Shown one piece after another: positions 6,025 through 8,683 of a stretch of 8,683 nucleotides of DNA. How positions within the stretch are numbered: position 1 is the stretch's first letter; each line of letters opens with the position of its first letter. Location: NCBI GenBank assembly GCA_029864065.1, contig JAOTUD010000076.1, positions 1-8,683 on the forward strand, in the 5' to 3' direction. The notes below the pieces were generated by a model that worked only from the letters and a program-made list of their open reading frames with translations, had not been told where the DNA came from and did no database searches. Source of the stretch: Gammaproteobacteria bacterium. GTDB lineage: Bacteria; Pseudomonadota; Gammaproteobacteria; GCA-001735895. Position numbers and translations under genes: made by a program.

Positions 6025-6270
6025 ATGAACCAGCTAACGACAGCCCGGACGCAATTACCGTCGGCAGCCAGTATATTTTTCCCGGTATTTGTCATCGTCG
6101 ACTGCCTGGCGTGGGTCGCGACGACCCTGGAATCCTGGCGCCGGCGTCAGCAGGAAAGCATGCAGTTCGCCCGGGTCGAGGCGCGTATTCTGCGGGACGT
6201 CGGCATTAGCGAGGCGCAGCGCTTCATTGCCGTGAACGAGCCGTTTCACAAGAGCCAGGCGCGCGAGTAA
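6025..6270 (+). CDS. Small DUF1127 (YjiS-like) protein with hydrophobic N-terminus
   Basis: An 81-aa protein. Residues 17-33 (IFFPVFVIVDCLAWVAT) form one hydrophobic segment, followed by basic ESWRRRQQ and then a C-terminal block ARILRDVGISEAQRFIAVNEPF. That block resembles the DUF1127/YjiS motif (L-x-D-I/V-G-I/L-S near the C-terminus). DUF1127 proteins are small, often basic and mostly uncharacterised; some are RNA-linked or phosphate-stress related in alphaproteobacteria. Whether the hydrophobic segment is a membrane anchor is inference. The start is firm: GGAGG at 6016-6020 lies four bases before the ATG. A clear intrinsic terminator begins 6 bp after the stop, so it is a single-gene transcript unless read-through occurs. 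Confidence 0.7.
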   Translation: MNQLTTARTQLPSAASIFFPVFVIVDCLAWVATTLESWRRRQQESMQFARVEARILRDVGISEAQRFIAVNEPFHKSQARE

Positions 6271-6276
6271 AAAATT

Positions 6277-6304
6277 GGGGCGGATCTATTTTCCGTCCCT
6301 TTTT
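6277..6304 (+). terminator. Rho-independent terminator
   Basis: GGGGCGGA (6277-6284) pairs with TCCGTCCC (6292-6299), eight pairs with one G-T wobble and a 7-base loop, followed by five T's (6300-6304). An A-run at 6269-6274 precedes the stem, so it could also stop transcription from the other side. It sits directly behind the 81-aa gene. Confidence 0.85.
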
Positions 6305-6336
6305 GCTGCCAGCGGTGAAGAAATCGCGATCGATAC

Positions 6337-6342
6337 TATACT
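6337..6342 (+). promoter_or_regulatory. Possible -10 box of the lipoprotein gene
   Basis: TATACT lies 51 bp before the ATG at 6394 and just after the terminator, where a promoter for the lipoprotein gene is needed. A matching -35 is poor (GGTGAA near 6314-6319). CAGATCAG follows at 6343-6350, where an operator would overlap the start of transcription. Confidence 0.35.
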
Positions 6343-6393
6343 CAGATCAGCGCGCCGTTTTGCTGGCGCATCGATCGGAACAGGTATCGACAC

Positions 6394-7014
6394 ATGAAGA
6401 TAAAGCGTCTTGTTTACAACGCATTGGTGCTGCTCCTTGTCGCGGGCTGCGCAACCATGGACAAATCCGAATGCCGCGAGGCCGACTGGCAAATTATCGG
6501 GCTCGAGGACGGCGCCAGGGGGCGCCTGGTTTCCTATATCGGAAATCATCGCGAAGCCTGCGCCGAACACGGCGTAACGCCCGACCTGGCAAGTTACGAA
6601 CGCGGGCACGCGAACGGGATCAGGCAATTTTGCACGGATTCTAACGGGTTCAGGCAAGGTCGCGCCGGTCGTAGTTACAATGGCGTCTGCCCCGCCGGGT
6701 TACAGGGACGGTTTCTGGCGGCATACGAAACCGGCCGTGAGCTTTACCAGTTGAGTTTCGAAATCAACAGGCTGCAGCGTGACGTCAGCGGCATGCAGGA
6801 CGAGCTGGCCGCGTTGACGGAGCAGCACCAGGGCGTCGAAACCATGCTGGTTTCGGCTGCACTTTCGGTAAAAGACCGGAAAACACTTCTGGACAGGTTC
6901 AAACAACTGCAATCGCAGATCGCGGGTCTGGAAATCGACATCCGTGATTTTGAACTCGAGGCGGCGCGCAGGCAGGGTGAATACGACGTGCTGAATGCCG
7001 CGCACGGCTATTAG
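6394..7014 (+). CDS. DUF2799 family outer-membrane lipoprotein with coiled-coil tail
   Basis: A 206-aa protein. MKIKRLVYNALVLLLVAGC is a lipoprotein signal with lipobox LVAG-C19; A20 at the +2 position favours outer-membrane sorting. The mature domain has CREADWQIIGLEDGARG (27-43), HREACAEHGVTPDLASYERG (52-71), QFCTDSNGFRQG (78-89) and GVCPAG (97-102). This is the recurring Cys/Gly pattern of DUF2799 proteins, whose function is unknown. Cysteines 27, 56, 80 and 99 could form two disulfides in the periplasm. Residues about 115-198 are charged and heptad-like (LYQLSFEINRLQRDVSG and onward), consistent with a coiled coil. The ribosome binding site is weak. The gene is preceded by a terminator and a TATACT box, so it is probably its own unit. 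The family is quite sure; the role is unknown. Confidence 0.85.
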   Translation: MKIKRLVYNALVLLLVAGCATMDKSECREADWQIIGLEDGARGRLVSYIGNHREACAEHGVTPDLASYERGHANGIRQFCTDSNGFRQGRAGRSYNGVCPAGLQGRFLAAYETGRELYQLSFEINRLQRDVSGMQDELAALTEQHQGVETMLVSAALSVKDRKTLLDRFKQLQSQIAGLEIDIRDFELEAARRQGEYDVLNAAHGY

Positions 7015-7109
7015 GATTCTCTGGGCTTCCGCATCACGATCCCGATCGCTGCAAACTTAAACAGGGTATATCGGGAAACCAAATTGGGGAATTGTCCCGG
7101 CTGGACCCG

Positions 7110-7457
7110 TCACAGCGACAAAAAGTAAGGCACCCAGTAGGCCAGCATGATTCCGATCGACAGCAGTTCGATACGATATATGGCCAGGTACTTCGCGCGC
7201 TCCGCTCCCTGCGCATCCGCAACGCGTACGCGTGACATGATGGCGTCGAACAGGACTACGACGAGCAGCAGCGGCGCCAGCACCGGTGTGACCAGCGTCG
7301 GGATGGACCCCCAGCCCGAGTAGGCCACGTCCGTGCCTGTTTCGGGATTAATCAGCGCATAGATGATGGGCAGGGCTATGTTGACAAGCGCGAGGCCGAG
7401 TAAACCCAGGCGCAGAAAGCCAAGAATGGTGACCAGCGAGCGAAACCAGGACAACAT
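7110..7457 (-). CDS. Small three-TM membrane protein, unknown function
   Basis: A 115-aa hydrophobic protein beginning MLSWFRSLVTILGFLRLGLL. Three membrane segments are evident at about 8-36, 52-76 and 93-113. A short polar loop (NPETGTDVAYSGWGS) lies between the first two, and a charged cytoplasmic-looking loop (MSRVRVADAQGAERAKYLA) between the last two. The positive charges in the second loop suggest it faces the cytoplasm. I do not recognise a family. No strong ribosome binding site precedes the ATG. The gene converges with the DUF2799 lipoprotein gene and lies 125 bp after a small single-TM gene on the same strand. The hydrophobic pattern supports real coding; no function can be named. 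Confidence 0.65.
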   Translation of the reverse strand: MLSWFRSLVTILGFLRLGLLGLALVNIALPIIYALINPETGTDVAYSGWGSIPTLVTPVLAPLLLVVVLFDAIMSRVRVADAQGAERAKYLAIYRIELLSIGIMLAYWVPYFLSL

Positions 7458-7582
7458 GGGCGGTGTAATGGACAGGGTTCAGGCATCTAGGGACGAATCG
7501 AGCCAAGATTCCCCTGAATGATGTCGATAGTCAACTCAAATCGTCGTGGCGCCGGCATAAGTTGGCTGCTGCGCCCGGATCT

Positions 7583-7756
7583 TTATCCCTCGGCGAATTC
7601 GATGCCCAGAAAATCGGCGACTATCGCCAGCAACAACAAAACGGGTAACGCCAGGACGATCAAAACCTTTGCCAGATTCGCTTTTGTTTTTGTCCTGCCG
7701 GTCTCTACTCCCGTCGGCGCTATCTCGGTTTCTGTTATCGGGTATTTTTCTATCAT
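7583..7756 (-). CDS. Small single-TM protein, unknown function
   Basis: From ATG 7756 the protein is 57 aa: a polar N-terminus (MIEKYPITETEIAPTG), basic RTKTKANLAK (about 22-31), a single hydrophobic helix VLIVLALPVLLLLAIVADFL (32-51) and a short end GIEFAEG. The upstream in-frame ATG at 7789 would add MISDCRHVSVV. Neither start has a strong ribosome binding site; I prefer 7756 because the added residues look unlike the rest. The basic stretch before the helix predicts an N-in orientation. It follows the 84-aa gene by 64 bp on the same strand, so the two may be co-transcribed. No family is recognised, and a chance ORF cannot be excluded. Confidence 0.5.
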   Translation of the reverse strand: MIEKYPITETEIAPTGVETGRTKTKANLAKVLIVLALPVLLLLAIVADFLGIEFAEG

Positions 7757-7820
7757 GACCACGCTCACATGCCGACAATCTGAAATCATGGCGATCTCGA
7801 TTCAGGTTGACGCGTAAAAT

Positions 7821-8075
7821 TTAAATCGAGTCGCCCGATCGATTATCGGAGCTCACGACATAATCCTTTGGTTGTTCTATTATCGCTTCGTCTTTCGGAC
7901 GAACGGTAAACGACAGGCTCTGTAATCCGGGTTTCTCGCCCCCGTCCTGCTTCCAGGCCGATATCCAGAATTCTTCGCCCTTGACGCTTAGCGATCCCTT
8001 GAAATCGGGTTGCGCGTCCCTGTTCTTGCGCTCGTTAGACCAGATCAGGCCCCTGTTGGTTTTTCGATAATTCAT
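7821..8075 (-). CDS. Conserved-looking small soluble protein (84 aa)
   Basis: The protein begins MNYRKTNRGLIWSNERKNRD, then has AQPDFKGSLSVKGEEFWISA and LQSLSFTVRPKD. The pattern of an N-terminal NRG-L, then PDF-x-G, G-x-EFWISAW and SLSFTVRPK resembles a small family I recall from bacterial and phage genomes with no assigned role; this is memory, not a search result. Alternating polar and hydrophobic residues suggest a small beta-rich, OB-like domain. The acidic/serine tail (SSDNRSGDSI) looks disordered. The start is supported by GAGG on the minus strand about 9 bases before the ATG. An AT-rich stretch with TATATA (8088-8114) lies upstream and could hold its promoter. It diverges from msrB. 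Confidence 0.7.
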   Translation of the reverse strand: MNYRKTNRGLIWSNERKNRDAQPDFKGSLSVKGEEFWISAWKQDGGEKPGLQSLSFTVRPKDEAIIEQPKDYVVSSDNRSGDSI

Positions 8076-8086
8076 ACTCTTTGCCT

Positions 8087-8114
8087 CTATATACGGCCAT
8101 TTTTTAATATATAG
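8087..8114. promoter_or_regulatory. AT-rich promoter-like stretch with TATATA inverted repeat
   Basis: CTATATA (8087-8093) and TATATAG (8108-8114) are inverted copies flanking a T-rich spacer. This is the most AT-rich spot between the divergent 84-aa gene and msrB. It is suited to a leftward promoter for the 84-aa gene, though no -35/-10 pair can be assigned with certainty. Confidence 0.3.
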
Positions 8115-8130
8115 AACCGCGGATCATATC

Positions 8131-8148
8131 AGTCGCGGGATAGTCGCG
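8131..8148. repeat. Two direct AGTCGCG repeats 11 bp apart
   Basis: AGTCGCG occurs at 8131-8137 and 8142-8148, so the copies start 11 bp apart, about one helical turn. They lie between the two divergent genes, which is the arrangement expected of a regulator site. Two copies of a 7-mer is weak evidence. Confidence 0.25.
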
Positions 8149-8190
8149 AATCGCCCATATGGGGTAAATGCCCGCAATCGCGCAAATGGG

Positions 8191-8196
8191 TATACT
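8191..8196 (+). promoter_or_regulatory. Possible -10 box for msrB
   Basis: TATACT lies 78 bp before the msrB ATG. The -35 region (about 8168-8173) is not consensus. It is the best -10 match on this strand in the intergenic region. Confidence 0.3.
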
Positions 8197-8273
8197 GCGC
8201 TGCAACTCATTGCCAGGGGAATTATTTATGGGATCTGCTGTCCGAACAGGCAACCCTTTTTGGAGGCTTCTTT

Positions 8274-8683
8274 ATGGACAGACGACGATTCATCGCCGCT
8301 ACGATCACGACCGTGGCAGCGATTGCCGCGGGGCGCAGCGTTATTGCAGCAACGGATTCGGTTCCGATGAGCGGTGATTTCCCGCCCATAGACAAAACCA
8401 GGGAAGAGTGGCGCAGGCTGCTCGAAGCACAGCAATACCAGGTTTTGTTCGAAGAAGCGACGGAGCGCCCATGGACCAGCGCGCTGAACGATGAAAAGCG
8501 TGAAGGCACTTATATCTGCGCAGCCTGCTACCTGCCGCTATTTTTATCCGAAACCAAGTTCGATAGCGGCACGGGCTGGCCCAGTTTTTACCAGTCGATC
8601 GACGGAAATACCGGCACCAGGCGCGACTGGAAGCTGATCATTCCGCGCACCGAATACCATTGCGCTCGCTGTGGTGGCCACCA
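8274..8683 (+). CDS. msrB: Tat-exported peptide-methionine (R)-S-oxide reductase, 5' part (cut by right edge)
   Basis: The frame is open from ATG 8274 to the window end (136 codons plus 2 bases). The N-terminus MDRRRFIAATITTVAAIAAG is a twin-arginine signal (R3-R4-x-F6 followed by a hydrophobic core and ending near VIAA), so the enzyme should fold first and act in the periplasm. The mature part shows the MsrB fold: EEWRRLL (44-50), C82-x2-C85 (CAAC), DSGTGWPSFYQS (97-108), and C130-x2-C133 (CARCGGH). The two CxxC pairs bind structural zinc. The catalytic cysteine region lies beyond the edge. MsrB reduces methionine-R-sulfoxide in oxidised proteins. The start is firm: GGAGG at 8262-8266 lies seven bases upstream. 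An upstream out-of-frame ORF with its own ribosome binding site (ATG 8228) overlaps this start. Confidence 0.93.
   Translation, partial: MDRRRFIAATITTVAAIAAGRSVIAATDSVPMSGDFPPIDKTREEWRRLLEAQQYQVLFEEATERPWTSALNDEKREGTYICAACYLPLFLSETKFDSGTGWPSFYQSIDGNTGTRRDWKLIIPRTEYHCARCGGH

Noticed and set aside
7073..7098. Imperfect hairpin between the convergent lipoprotein and three-TM genes
   Set aside because: The stem is interrupted (GGGA...TCCC outer, AATT inner, unpaired bases between) and neither strand has a T-run, so I do not call it a terminator.

Overview
The window looks like chromosomal DNA from a GC-rich proteobacterium, most likely a gammaproteobacterium. The clues are a DUF2799-type lipoprotein, a YjiS/DUF1127-like small protein, an AlgI-type acyltransferase and a Tat-exported MsrB, all with Shine-Dalgarno-type starts. 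This placement is inference from protein character and was not checked by any search. I see no rRNA, tRNA, CRISPR array, transposase or integrase.

Layout, left to right. (1) Positions 1-1420 hold two divergent genes: the 5' end of a homocysteine S-methyltransferase-like gene on the minus strand, and a complete Rieske non-haem iron oxygenase on the plus strand. Its sequence resembles enzymes that demethylate or hydroxylate quaternary amines. Together they suggest methyl-group or methylated-amine metabolism. (2) Positions 1442-2301 hold a compact minus-strand operon of a DUF211 protein and a VIT1/CCC1-like iron/manganese transporter. A perfect 11-bp-arm palindrome overlaps a TTGACA sequence upstream of it. 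(3) Positions 2302-2829 have no convincing intact gene, but contain a short protein-like minus-strand reading frame that may be a gene remnant. (4) Positions 2830-5580 hold a minus-strand pair: an AlgI-like MBOAT acyltransferase followed 6 bp later by a membrane-anchored SGNH/AlgX-like protein. This is the usual two-part machine for acylating a secreted or cell-surface glycan. (5) Positions 5581-6024 are mostly non-coding, with one possible 28-codon ORF behind a strong ribosome binding site.

(6) Positions 6025-7014 hold two plus-strand genes: an 81-aa membrane/DUF1127-like protein ending in a clear intrinsic terminator, then a DUF2799 lipoprotein with a coiled-coil tail. (7) Positions 7110-8075 hold three small minus-strand genes of unknown function: a three-TM protein, a single-TM protein and a soluble 84-aa protein. 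(8) From 8274 to the right edge runs the 5' part of a Tat-exported methionine sulfoxide reductase B, cut by the window end.

The window is a mosaic of short independent transcription units rather than one large system. The most unusual points are the DUF211-transporter operon with its palindromic promoter element, the Rieske/methyltransferase divergent pair with a glutamate at the electron-bridging position, and the recurrence of an 8-mer (CAGATCAG or its complement) in several upstream regions.
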